This document shows positions 18,779 to 26,814 of a stretch of DNA of 49,326 nucleotides, piece after piece (the first letter of the stretch is position 1; the number at the start of each line of letters is the position of its first letter). Made by a program: the position numbers and the translations under genes. The notes beneath the pieces were generated by a model. That model saw only the letters and a list, made by a program, of their open reading frames with translations, did no database searches and was not told where the DNA came from. Location of the stretch: positions 1 to 49,326 of the forward strand of contig JAQYVU010000024.1 of the NCBI GenBank assembly GCA_030145385.1, in the 5' to 3' direction. The stretch is from Desulfococcaceae bacterium (GTDB lineage Bacteria; Desulfobacterota; Desulfobacteria; Desulfobacterales; Desulfosalsimonadaceae).

Positions 18779-20113
18779 TCAAAAAGGCATCATTCCGCGG
18801 CCCATTCCGCGCATAAACCCGCCCTTGTTGATCTTCTTCATCATTTTTAACACTTGTGTATAATTTTTCAATAACTTATTTACTTCTTGTACACTGTTTC
18901 CACTGCCTTTTGCAATCCTTTTTCGACGACTGCCGTTAATAATCCCATGATTTTTCCGCTCGGCACGGGTCATCGAATTGATAATCGCCTCCACACGGAC
19001 CAGTTCACGATCATCGACCTGAAGATTTTTAAGCTGCTTGTTCTTGCTGACACCGGGGATCATTTTGATCAGATCGTTTAATGAACCCATTTTTCGGACC
19101 TGAGACATCTGGTCACGAAAATCTTCCAGCGAAAAATCATTTTTCCTGAGTTTTTTCTCAAGTTCCGCTGCTTTTTTTTCATCCACGGCACCCTGGGCTT
19201 TTTCGATGAAAGACAGCATATCCCCCATCCCCAGAATCCGGGATGCCACACGGTCCGGGTGAAACGGCTCCAACTGGCTCAGTTTTTCACCCACACCGAT
19301 AAATTTGATCGGTTTGTTTATAATGGCTTTGATGGAAAGGGCGGCACCGCCACGGGCATCACCGTCCATCTTGGTCAGAACAACCCCGCCGATATCGAGG
19401 GCTTTATCAAATGACTGGGCTATGTTCACGGCATCCTGACCGGTCATGGCGTCGGCCACCAGCAGGATATCCGACGGATGCAGCGTATTCTTAATGTTAA
19501 CCAGTTCCGCCATCAGCGCTTCATCCATATGAAGACGTCCGGCCGTATCAAGAATCAGCGTATCACATCCGGCTGACTTTGAAGCGACAACAGCCTCACG
19601 GCAGATTTGAACCGGATCCATATCCGTAGTTGACGCAAAAACCGGTGTTGAAATCTCTGACGCCAGCTTCTTCAGCTGATCAATCGCCGCAGGACGATAC
19701 ACATCCACCGGCACAAGGTACGGCTTCCTGCCCTGTTTTCTCAACAGATTGGCAAGCTTACCGGCTGTGGTCGTTTTACCGGAACCCTGAAGCCCCACCA
19801 GCATAATACATGCCGGACCCGGCCCGGAAAGATCCAGTTCCTCATTGGCACTGCCCATCAATGCCGTCAACTCATCATTGACGATCTTGATCACCTGCTG
19901 CCCCGGGGTCAGGCTCGACAACACTTCCTGACCGACAGCACGTGCTTTAATATCCGCAACCAGCTTTTTAACAACTTTATAATGGGCGTCTGCTTCGAGC
20001 AGCGCCATTCGCACTTCTTTTAAGCCATCCTCAATATTGCTCTCAGTAAGCTTGCCGTGTCCTTTGAGCTTTTTAAAAACAGTATTGAGTCTGTCACTTA
20101 AATTATCAAACAT
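18779..20113 (-). CDS. ffh: Signal recognition particle protein Ffh
   Basis: A 444-residue SRP54 GTPase that brings ribosomes making membrane proteins to FtsY. The NG domain has GLQGSGKTTTAGKLA (G1), DTAGRLHMDE (G3), TKMDGDARGG (G4) and the closing GVGEKLSQLEPF; the methionine-rich M domain (about 325-444) has GMGDML, KMGSLNDLIKMIPG and the RNA-binding stretch INSMTRAERKNHGIINGSRRKRIAKGSG. It is the first gene of the leftward operon. I did not find the SRP RNA in this window. Confidence 0.98.
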   Translation of the reverse strand: MFDNLSDRLNTVFKKLKGHGKLTESNIEDGLKEVRMALLEADAHYKVVKKLVADIKARAVGQEVLSSLTPGQQVIKIVNDELTALMGSANEELDLSGPGPACIMLVGLQGSGKTTTAGKLANLLRKQGRKPYLVPVDVYRPAAIDQLKKLASEISTPVFASTTDMDPVQICREAVVASKSAGCDTLILDTAGRLHMDEALMAELVNIKNTLHPSDILLVADAMTGQDAVNIAQSFDKALDIGGVVLTKMDGDARGGAALSIKAIINKPIKFIGVGEKLSQLEPFHPDRVASRILGMGDMLSFIEKAQGAVDEKKAAELEKKLRKNDFSLEDFRDQMSQVRKMGSLNDLIKMIPGVSKNKQLKNLQVDDRELVRVEAIINSMTRAERKNHGIINGSRRKRIAKGSGNSVQEVNKLLKNYTQVLKMMKKINKGGFMRGMGRGMMPF

Positions 20114-20143
20114 AAAGTCCTACGCCCTGTAAGTAAAATCTTG

Positions 20144-20172
20144 AAATTAATATTAAACAAATGTTATGTCAA
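20144..20172 (-). promoter_or_regulatory. Candidate sigma-70 promoter for the ffh operon
   Basis: On the minus strand TTGACA (20172-20167) is followed 17 bases later by TAATTT (20149-20144), about 30 bases before the ffh start. The -35 box is perfect and the -10 box weak. Its place in front of the first gene of the housekeeping operon supports it. Confidence 0.45.
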
Positions 20173-20266
20173 GTAAAATATACTCGATAACAATCACCTT
20201 AAACTATGATATCTGTCCGGGGTTAAAAGAAATAATGCGCCCCCTCAGATCGGATCTAAAATATCA

Positions 20267-21337
20267 ATGAAAATTATAACAGAAACAATGCCAGCGATCA
20301 TATCAGACATAAAGCCGGATATCAAAGAATTCAACAAGGAAGAATTGACCCGATGGTTTGCCGAAAAAGGCATACAGCCATACCGAACCATCCAGATCAT
20401 GCGCTGGATCTACCTGAAACAGGTTGAATCATTTGATGGAATGACAGATATTTCAAAAGATAACAGACAATTATTATCTGACAACTTCTCCTTTTCCAAA
20501 CCTGAAAAAATAAAGGTCGAATCTTCTGCCGACGGGTCACAAAAATACCTGTTTGGATTACAAGACGGCAATTGTATTGAAACCGTTCTCATTCCGGAAA
20601 AAAATCATTACACCCTGTGCATTTCCACCCAGGTGGGATGTGCCATGGGATGCCGATTTTGCATGACCGCAAAATCCGGCCTGATCCGCAACCTGACCCA
20701 GGCGGAAATCATCAATCAGGTGCTTGGCGCTTTAAAAGACGTTACCGGCGAAAAACGGCTGACCAACATTGTCTTAATGGGCATGGGGGAACCTTTGGCC
20801 AATTATGAAAATGTAATTCGCGCCATCCACATCATAACGGACAATGACAGCGGCCTTCAGTTTTCCACCCGTCGGGTCACCCTGTCCACATCCGGACTGC
20901 TTCCCCGTTTCGATGAACTGGGCCGGGACACTAAAATCAACCTGGCCATATCGTTAAATGCAACCGATAACCGGACCCGCAGCATGCTCATGCCGATTAA
21001 TAAAAAATATCCCTTAGAGCAGCTGATCGATGCATGCGCCCGATACAGCTTAGCGCCGAGAAACAAAATTACCTTTGAATATATTCTGATTCAGGGCATC
21101 AATGATTCCATTGAAGACGCAAACCGACTGGCAAAACTGCTAATGCCGGTCAAAGCAAAAATCAACCTGATCCCCTTTAATGAACACCCGGACAGTGAGT
21201 TTAAGCGCCCGAAAGAATCCGTTATATTAAAATTCCAGGAAGTACTTCATCAAAAAGGCTACACCTCAATCATTCGACGCAGTAAGGGACAGGATATTTC
21301 TGCGGCGTGCGGGCAATTATCCGCCAAAAACAAGTGA
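20267..21337 (+). CDS. rlmN: Dual-specificity 23S rRNA/tRNA adenine-C2 methyltransferase RlmN
   Basis: A 356-residue radical-SAM enzyme that makes m2A2503 in 23S rRNA and m2A37 in some tRNAs. The cluster motif is CAMGCRFC (C-x3-C-x2-C), followed by MGMGEPLANY, STSGLLPRFDEL and the FEYILIQGINDS segment; the last segment SAACGQL holds the second catalytic Cys. The first 18 or so residues vary in the family and no strong ribosome site is visible, so the start could also be the ATG at 20288. It is transcribed away from ffh. Confidence 0.96.
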   Translation: MKIITETMPAIISDIKPDIKEFNKEELTRWFAEKGIQPYRTIQIMRWIYLKQVESFDGMTDISKDNRQLLSDNFSFSKPEKIKVESSADGSQKYLFGLQDGNCIETVLIPEKNHYTLCISTQVGCAMGCRFCMTAKSGLIRNLTQAEIINQVLGALKDVTGEKRLTNIVLMGMGEPLANYENVIRAIHIITDNDSGLQFSTRRVTLSTSGLLPRFDELGRDTKINLAISLNATDNRTRSMLMPINKKYPLEQLIDACARYSLAPRNKITFEYILIQGINDSIEDANRLAKLLMPVKAKINLIPFNEHPDSEFKRPKESVILKFQEVLHQKGYTSIIRRSKGQDISAACGQLSAKNK

Positions 21338-21360
21338 TGGCTGCGTAAAAAGTTCAATTT

Positions 21361-21381
21361 CTGCGTTATGCTTCAGCCTTG
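21361..21381 (-). repeat. Minimal copy of the CAAGGC...ATAACGCAG element
   Basis: Read on the minus strand this is CAAGGC-TGAAGC-ATAACGCAG: the two conserved blocks of the element family joined with no long arms between them. It lies between the convergent rlmN and PP-loop ATPase genes. It may be a deleted or unexpanded form. Confidence 0.5.
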
Positions 21382-21422
21382 TCACAAAACGTAATCTTAT
21401 AATTTTCAGACAATTATAAAAC

Positions 21423-22418
21423 TTATGGAATCAGAAAATCCTGAACCTCTCGACTTAGTATGGGGAAAACAATAATTTCTTTTTGACCTTCAGGGCTTGT
21501 CACACATATCTCAACCGGCTCACCTTCCGACGTTTTGCCGTATCCTGCACAAATGGATGCGGCCTTTGCTATCCCCTCATCGCCACAGCTATTGGGGATT
21601 AATACCTGTGGACCGGGAATTGATTTCATTCTCAATAATGCGTCACGATCCTGCCGATACAGGCGCAACAGATTTTCATTGTCCTTCTTGTTTCTGCCGA
21701 CAATGATTTTTATATTTTCATCCAGCCGGAGATGACGACCGTAAGACAATAGATCCATTTCCGACGGTTCACTATTTTCCTGGTGATCAAAAAGGTCCTT
21801 CAGGCGCGCGGCATATCCTTCGTCAGTCAAAAGACATCCGCCGGCCGGTGCCGGATAATCTGTAACACCAAATCTTTTTGCCATCGCCATCTGCGGCTTC
21901 CGGGACCTTCCGGAAAAACCGTACAATCTTTCCCGGTCCACCATCCCATCACGTTCCATGAAGGTTTCCGGCAGAACTTTAGCACTTAACGGCCTTAAAA
22001 TAAAACCGTCAAATCCGGAGTTTTTTTCCACATACCGCAAGGAATTCTTGTTCTGTGACATCGGCCGCTGCCCCCTGACTTCTCCGGAAAACAAAAAGTC
22101 ACTTCCTGTTTCCTCCATCATTTCACCGGCAATGCGAAACATCAATGCATGACAGTCCATGCAGGGGTTCATATTTTTCCCATAACCGCACGCCGGATTT
22201 TTCAGCATGGGCATGTAGCGTTCGGTTATATCCTTGACAATAATCGGGATTCCGTTATTAATTGAAGCCTTTCGGGCTTTATCAGCGGAAAAAAACGGCG
22301 TTTCAAACGCAATCCAGCAGACGTCAATTCCCTGTTCTCTTAACACAAGAGCAGCCAGAATGCTGTCCAGGCCACCGGAACACAGACCCAGGCCTTTAAC
22401 TTTTTTTTTATGTATCAT
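21423..22418 (-). CDS. PP-loop ATPase, MnmA/ThiI-related, with NFACT-R-like C-terminus
   Basis: About 331 residues. The N-terminal PP-loop reads GLCSGGLDSILAAL, as in tRNA thiolases that adenylate a base before sulfur transfer. Cysteines in NPACGYGKNMNPCMDCHALMF could bind metal or carry sulfur. A family block includes GEVRGQRPMSQNK, ILRPLSAKVLPE, GRSRKPQMAMAKRFG and PAPAGGCLLTD. The C-terminal part resembles the NFACT-R-type domain seen in related proteins. Often annotated as thiouridylase-like, but the tRNA target is unproven. The frame extends to 22517, into the nth gene; the ATG at 22418 gives a clean start at MIHKKKVKGLGLC. Confidence 0.83.
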   Translation of the reverse strand: MIHKKKVKGLGLCSGGLDSILAALVLREQGIDVCWIAFETPFFSADKARKASINNGIPIIVKDITERYMPMLKNPACGYGKNMNPCMDCHALMFRIAGEMMEETGSDFLFSGEVRGQRPMSQNKNSLRYVEKNSGFDGFILRPLSAKVLPETFMERDGMVDRERLYGFSGRSRKPQMAMAKRFGVTDYPAPAGGCLLTDEGYAARLKDLFDHQENSEPSEMDLLSYGRHLRLDENIKIIVGRNKKDNENLLRLYRQDRDALLRMKSIPGPQVLIPNSCGDEGIAKAASICAGYGKTSEGEPVEICVTSPEGQKEIIVFPILSREVQDFLIP

Positions 22419-22491
22419 ATTAACCAAATATTTTTTAAAAAGGTTCTCAATACTCAAAAACCCAAATTGAGCATAGGAATAAGCTAAAACA

Positions 22492-23139
22492 ATGAACAAA
22501 AAAAACAACACCCGCATTAAAAAAATTCGTCAGATTCTAAAGACCAAATACCCGGATGTCAAGACGCAGTTGCATCACAACAATGCATTTCAGCTGCTGA
22601 TGGCCACGATTCTTTCCGCCCAGTGCACGGACCGCCAGGTAAATGCGGCGACCCCGACCCTCTTTGCGCAACTTCAGACCCCGGAAGATTTTGCCAAAGC
22701 GCCGATTCAAAAAATAGAAACCCTGATCCACTCCACCGGATTTTTTCATAACAAGGCTAAAAATTTAAAAAATTGCGCCAGCACACTGATTGAACTTTAC
22801 GATGGAGAAGTACCGAACACACTGGAAGAACTGATTAAACTCCCCGGTGTGGGCCGCAAAACCGCCAATGTGGTGCTTGGTGCCGTATTTCAAATCCCCG
22901 GAATGGTGGTGGATACCCATGTGTCAAGAATTTCACAGCGGCTGGGCCTGACAATCAACAAAAACCCGGTTAAAATTGAATTTGACCTGATGAACGTGAT
23001 TCCGAAAAACGAATGGAATGATTTTTCTCTATGGCTGATTTATTTCGGCCGGGCTGTGTGCAACGCCAGAAAGCCCGACTGCCCCGCTTGTTTTTTAAAT
23101 CATTTGTGTGAGTATCCGGATAAAACGGAGTCAAATTAA
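22492..23139 (+). CDS. nth: Endonuclease III
   Basis: A 215-residue DNA glycosylase/AP lyase that removes oxidised pyrimidines. It has LMATILSAQCTDRQVN, the helix-hairpin-helix LPGVGRKTANVVLG with the catalytic Lys region (QCTDR to GVGRKTAN) and Asp in VVDTHVSR, and the C-terminal [4Fe-4S] motif C-x6-C-x2-C-x5-C (CNARKPDCPACFLNHLC). Its TAA overlaps the ATG of nfo by one base, so the two repair genes form an operon. Confidence 0.97.
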   Translation: MNKKNNTRIKKIRQILKTKYPDVKTQLHHNNAFQLLMATILSAQCTDRQVNAATPTLFAQLQTPEDFAKAPIQKIETLIHSTGFFHNKAKNLKNCASTLIELYDGEVPNTLEELIKLPGVGRKTANVVLGAVFQIPGMVVDTHVSRISQRLGLTINKNPVKIEFDLMNVIPKNEWNDFSLWLIYFGRAVCNARKPDCPACFLNHLCEYPDKTESN

Positions 23140-24041
23140 TGAAACACACGAAGCAACAATCTTTATTACTGGGCGCTCATTTCTCCATTGCCAATGGATT
23201 GCACCGGGCGATCCTGGAAGCCGACACCTACGGCTGCAACACACTGCAAATATTTACAAAAAATGCAAATTCCTGGAAAGAAAAAACCCTGGCTGAAAAT
23301 CAAATCAAAAAATTTTCGGAAATAAAAGCACAAACCGGTATTTACAATATCATATCACATACCTCATACCTCATTAACCTTGCCGGGCCTGACAAAAAAA
23401 AAGCCGCCATGTCCTGCGAAGCTTTAAAACATGAAATCATCCGGTGCGGTCAACTGGATATTCCCTATATTGTGCTTCATCCCGGCTCTCACATGGGAGA
23501 AGGTGAGACAAGAGGTATCAACCGGATCGCAGACACTATCAATCAAATTTTTGACGCAACCGCCGGGGTCACAACCCGCCTGCTGCTTGAAACAACCGCA
23601 GGACAAGGTACCAGCATCGGCCACACTTTTGAACAACTTTCCGCAATCATTGAAAAAGTTCATAATAAATCCCGGATCGGTGTCTGTTTGGATACCTGTC
23701 ATATATTTGCTGCCGGATACGACATTTCAAATAAAAAAAGCTATGAAAACACCATCCAAAATTTTGATGACAATATCGGCTTGAAAAATCTTTTTGTCAT
23801 TCACTTAAATGATACCAAAAAAAAATATGCCACCCGGGTGGACCGGCATGAACATATCGGGGACGGTTTTATCGGACTGGATGCATTTAAATTAATCATC
23901 AATGATCCCCGTTTAAAAAATATCCCGAAGATCCTTGAGACACCGAAATTAAAAGATGGGAAAAATGCGGATCTAATCAACCTGGAATTGTTGCGGGATA
24001 TGCATTTATCATCTGAGTTCCGGCATAAAGAGACCGGTTAA
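23139..24041 (+). CDS. nfo: Endonuclease IV (AP endonuclease)
   Basis: A 300-residue TIM-barrel, three-zinc enzyme that cuts 5' of abasic sites, acting after Nth. Family segments are LLGAHFSIANGL, the QIFTKNANSW strand, VLHPGSHMGEG, LLLETTAGQGTSIG, VCLDTCHIFAAGYD, VIHLNDTKK and DRHEHIGDGFIG, which supply the His, Glu and Asp zinc ligands. The length is a little above the E. coli protein. It is translationally coupled to nth. Confidence 0.97.
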   Translation: MKHTKQQSLLLGAHFSIANGLHRAILEADTYGCNTLQIFTKNANSWKEKTLAENQIKKFSEIKAQTGIYNIISHTSYLINLAGPDKKKAAMSCEALKHEIIRCGQLDIPYIVLHPGSHMGEGETRGINRIADTINQIFDATAGVTTRLLLETTAGQGTSIGHTFEQLSAIIEKVHNKSRIGVCLDTCHIFAAGYDISNKKSYENTIQNFDDNIGLKNLFVIHLNDTKKKYATRVDRHEHIGDGFIGLDAFKLIINDPRLKNIPKILETPKLKDGKNADLINLELLRDMHLSSEFRHKETG

Positions 24042-24421
24042 AAAGATTATACAAGTCGCCGCAAACGGAAAAATCATATAGAAGATAAAATTGGCAACTT
24101 GCAGACGGTCTTCCGCCCCCCTATAGATAAAAAAACTAAGCGAATCCAATTTTAAAAATCACCTCTTGAATATCGAAAAATCTGAGATAATGGACGCCTA
24201 TACAGAACCTTACTTCGCTTGGCCAAACCGCAACATGTTTTATCACCCGCTTTCGATTAGTCAGCAAGACTTGCTATTGGATGGTTAACATAGAAAAAAT
24301 TTTTTAGCGGTGAACACTGGGCAAGTATTGTTGCAATCGATCAAACTATCCGGTTTTGTCCGGTTCATTTTTGTTGTTGCAATCCATTTCTAACCTTAGA
24401 TTGATATTTTTAAGATAGGTT
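24042..24421. other. Gene-free stretch after nfo
   Basis: No supported gene or clear terminator. A 32-codon open frame at 24190-24288 has an ordinary amino-acid composition but no recognised family. A short direct repeat, GTTGCAATC, occurs near 24329 and 24374. This is the left edge of the accessory island that ends near 26.8 kb. Confidence 0.4.
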
Positions 24422-24655
24422 CTAGCTTTTTCTATTTTTCATATCCTTTACTGCGTCTTTCATTATTTCCAGTACACTACTGCCGCTTTTTTTTGCAATA
24501 ACATGAGCATCATCCACGATTTTCTGTGCATGGGCAGATAATGCCTTTTCATCGGGTAACGCTGTACCGGACTGATTATGTTTCCAGATAAGAAGCTTTC
24601 TGGCAAAGGAAATCTCTTGTTTTCGAATAAATCCATTCTTTCCCCAAATTGTCAT
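24422..24655 (-). CDS. Small hypothetical protein
   Basis: A 77-residue, basic, mostly helical protein beginning MTIWGKNGFIRKQEISFARKLL in part and ending EIMKDAVKDMKNRKS. I recognise no family. The central part (SAHAQKIVDDAHVIAKKSGSSVLEIMKDAV) could be a three-helix fold. It lies downstream of the nucleotidyltransferase-exonuclease gene on the same strand, separated by the GGGGTCACCC repeats. It may be a real small protein, a truncated remnant or chance. Confidence 0.4.
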   Translation of the reverse strand: MTIWGKNGFIRKQEISFARKLLIWKHNQSGTALPDEKALSAHAQKIVDDAHVIAKKSGSSVLEIMKDAVKDMKNRKS

Positions 24656-24687
24656 AAAGATATAATGCCTCGATATAAGTTCTTAGA

Positions 24688-24705
24688 ATAAAGGGGTCAC
24701 CCATT
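24688..24705. repeat. Left copy of an 18-bp direct repeat flanking the exonuclease gene
   Basis: ATAAAGGGGTCACCCATT, identical to 26180-26197. The core GGGTCACCC is an odd-length palindrome. A third, shorter copy of the core (GGGGTCACCC) is at 24761-24770. To the right, TCTGGTCTTGAGTCTTGA recalls the GGTCTTGA tails I associate with sequences near REP-type Y1 transposases (recollection, not searched). Confidence 0.85.
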
Positions 24706-24760
24706 AAAGGACAAGTCTGGTCTTGAGTCTTGATAATGGATTCCGGGCAGAGGAATACAT

Positions 24761-24770
24761 GGGGTCACCC
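24761..24770. repeat. Extra GGGGTCACCC core
   Basis: A 10-bp match to the core of the flanking direct repeat, 56 bases right of the left copy, followed by TTGATTATTGATTATAA. Confidence 0.6.
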
Positions 24771-24899
24771 TTGATTATTGATTATAAAACTAAATAATTA
24801 TTTGCCCTATCACTCAACTCTTTGTGTTATCTATTATTTGATGCTTAGTGAGGCTCGACCCCGATCGACAAACCGCCATTCATGTGAGCAGAATGGCTG

Positions 24900-26144
24900 C
24901 TATGCCTCGAAATCAAATACAGTATTTCTAACAAAATCTACAAATTCAAACAGCCAGATGACATCCGGCCCGGCCCGGTGAGGGATTTTTGTTTTTGCTG
25001 AAAATTCTTCTAAAAGATCCGTGAACTTCATTTTAGGGGATGTGGCTTTGATCATCTTGTTTAAAAAATATTTTAAGTTTTTAATTTTGATCAATCCGGG
25101 ATCATAACCGGCATCTTTTAACAGCCGGTCTTTCCACATGTTGTCATATCTCGGTTCATCAGAATAGAGTGTCTTTCCGGCCAGCGCTTTTACCATTAAT
25201 CCTGCAATGCGCTTTGGATCTTCACCTTCTTTGATCAGCATTTCTCTGGGTATGTGATGAAATTCCAGGCTTCTGGGATCCCAGTCTGTCCAGCCATCCA
25301 TGCAATCGGGATTCAGCATAAATGAAGTTACGGGGTGCCTGCCGTCTCCCCAGCCTACTTCAACGGGATAAGACTCTTTGCCAAGGCCGGATGCTTCAAA
25401 ATCAATAATATACATGGACTGATGGTACAAATCCTTTTGAAGCTTTTTTTCTGCATTTATTTCAAATTTAACATCATCATAAATTCTTTTAAAACTTTTG
25501 ATTTCCTGCTTGTTCATGAATTCATTAACTTCAGTGAAGCTAAACGATATGGAATGTGAAATAAGTGTTTTCAGAATTTTGATAATATCCAGGCGGTCGC
25601 ATAATCCCTTTTCTGTGCGCGGGATTTTGTAATACCGGTTTAATTTTAATGCAATTAAGTATTCGGGCTTTACTATATCAATCTTTGATTCCCCGAGTCT
25701 TAGCAGATTAGTTGTTTTTTTCCTGTTTTCCAGAATGTGCCGGATCAATCTGTTTTTGAGCGGCGTGCTTTCAGTGGATAAAAAATCAACATAAATACCG
25801 GTACTTTTATGCTGCAGGCTGTGGCTGGCAGAATCCGAATCCGTGAAATATTTTTCCAGGTTTTTATGAGAATCTTCGGGCAGATCATCGGCTAAAAACG
25901 ACTCAAAATCAGTTTCTGATAATAAAATATCCACATCATAGGTTACCCGCGGCCGGATCGGTGGGCGAATGTATTTTGATGCAGCAATAGCGCCGACGAG
26001 CACGGCTTTTGGATAAACTTTTACAACATCATCGATGACATAGTTAAAGCCGCTGCCGGGTTTGTTTCTGTGGTAATCGAGGAACAGTTCATCCTCGAAC
26101 AATTCATCTTGTTCATCATCGTATTGTATATATTTTTCGTTCAT
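24900..26144 (-). CDS. Nucleotidyltransferase-DEDDh exonuclease fusion
   Basis: A 414-residue two-domain protein. Residues 35-195 look like a minimal nucleotidyltransferase of the AbiEii/MNT type: a glycine turn at VGAIAASKY (50-58), R-V-T-Y-D-V-D with Asp70 and Asp72, a third acidic site at Asp120 (YVDF) and a closing helix KPEYLIALKLNRYYK. Residues 243-414 look like a DEDDh 3'-5' exonuclease: Asp248/Glu250 (IIDFEASGL), Asp334 (YSDEPRYDNMW) and His389/Asp394 (HRAGPD). All key residues appear intact. The frame is open to a GTG at 26192 inside the flanking repeat; the ATG at 26144 is the likelier start. The function is unknown; toxin, defence or RNA 3'-end processing are possible. Confidence 0.75.
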   Translation of the reverse strand: MNEKYIQYDDEQDELFEDELFLDYHRNKPGSGFNYVIDDVVKVYPKAVLVGAIAASKYIRPPIRPRVTYDVDILLSETDFESFLADDLPEDSHKNLEKYFTDSDSASHSLQHKSTGIYVDFLSTESTPLKNRLIRHILENRKKTTNLLRLGESKIDIVKPEYLIALKLNRYYKIPRTEKGLCDRLDIIKILKTLISHSISFSFTEVNEFMNKQEIKSFKRIYDDVKFEINAEKKLQKDLYHQSMYIIDFEASGLGKESYPVEVGWGDGRHPVTSFMLNPDCMDGWTDWDPRSLEFHHIPREMLIKEGEDPKRIAGLMVKALAGKTLYSDEPRYDNMWKDRLLKDAGYDPGLIKIKNLKYFLNKMIKATSPKMKFTDLLEEFSAKTKIPHRAGPDVIWLFEFVDFVRNTVFDFEA

Positions 26145-26179
26145 TGCTTTTCTGCCAGCCTGATTATTAAAATGAATAT

Positions 26180-26197
26180 ATAAAGGGGTCACCCATT
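26180..26197. repeat. Right copy of the 18-bp direct repeat
   Basis: ATAAAGGGGTCACCCATT, an exact match to 24688-24705, placed 36 bases upstream of the start codon at 26144. The two copies bracket a 1.5-kb block holding essentially one gene. Confidence 0.85.
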
Positions 26198-26325
26198 CAA
26201 TGACGGGTCAAGTAGAAAAAACACCTCTCCCCGCAAAAGATATAATTATTTTCGTTCTGCATAAAAAGAAAATAACGTAACCGATCACACCGCAATACCA
26301 AATTGATCTTACAGGCTCCGGATAA

Positions 26326-26367
26326 AAACATTAAACATTAAACATTAAACATTAAACATTAAACATT
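26326..26367. repeat. Six perfect tandem copies of AAACATT
   Basis: A 42-base heptanucleotide tandem array with no mismatch, in the gene-free region between the exonuclease gene and mscS. Such a tract can change length by slippage. It is intergenic and not near a promoter I can identify. Confidence 0.95.
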
Positions 26368-26501
26368 ATAAACCAACTCAATTAATTATTCCCCTATTTT
26401 CTTAAATATGCATTTCACTGTATGGTAATTTTGTTTTGAATGTCAAACAGGTCAGGTCGTTTACATGGTACAGGACATACGGCAACAGATTTCATGAAAA
26501 G

Positions 26502-26706
26502 TCCAATTGCCGGGAAAGAAGCCCGGTATGCATTACCACGGAGGACCGTGGGAACGAGAAGTGCGATAAAAATGCAGGTTAACCCGCAAGCGCCACAGGG
26601 TTGATGAGACGGCAGAAGATGACGGTAAAATTCATGATAGGTCGGGATTCCATTCCCGACAACCGGAAAATTCCAATTGCGGTGCCGGGTAAGAAACCCG
26701 GCACGG
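26502..26706. repeat. Cluster of REP-like hairpins
   Basis: Four stem-loops lie in about 200 bases: CCGGG/CCCGG near 26510-26525, CCACGG (26536-26541) / CCGTGG (26546-26551), GTCGGGA (26641-26647) / TCCCGAC (26654-26660), and GTGCCGGGT (26682-26690) / ACCCGGCAC (26696-26704). The first and last share the flank CCAATTGC and the loop AAGAA, so they are related copies. The segment ending GGGAACGAG resembles widely dispersed bacterial palindromic repeats. The gene-free region runs from 26198 to 26814. Confidence 0.8.
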
Positions 26707-26814
26707 CAGGAGTAAATTCATGATACATGGAAAAAACATCCAAATTGAAAAAAGATTCCACTCCTGATATGTAAATTAAAATTTCAATTTTTTAACGGCT
26801 CTATAGGAAAAACA

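Noticed and set aside
20114-20266. Search for SRP RNA or a riboswitch between ffh and rlmN
   Set aside because: No GGAA tetraloop hairpin or known aptamer pattern seen; only a likely promoter.
24190-24288. 32-codon frame starting MDAYTEPYFAW
   Set aside because: Composition looks protein-like, but it is very short, has no ribosome site and no recognisable family; kept only as a note.
26326-26367. AAACATT array considered as CRISPR
   Set aside because: Units are contiguous heptamers with no spacers and no cas genes are present.
26579-26761. 60-codon minus-strand frame in the hairpin cluster
   Set aside because: Its residues are encoded by the palindromes themselves, so it is a by-product of the repeats.
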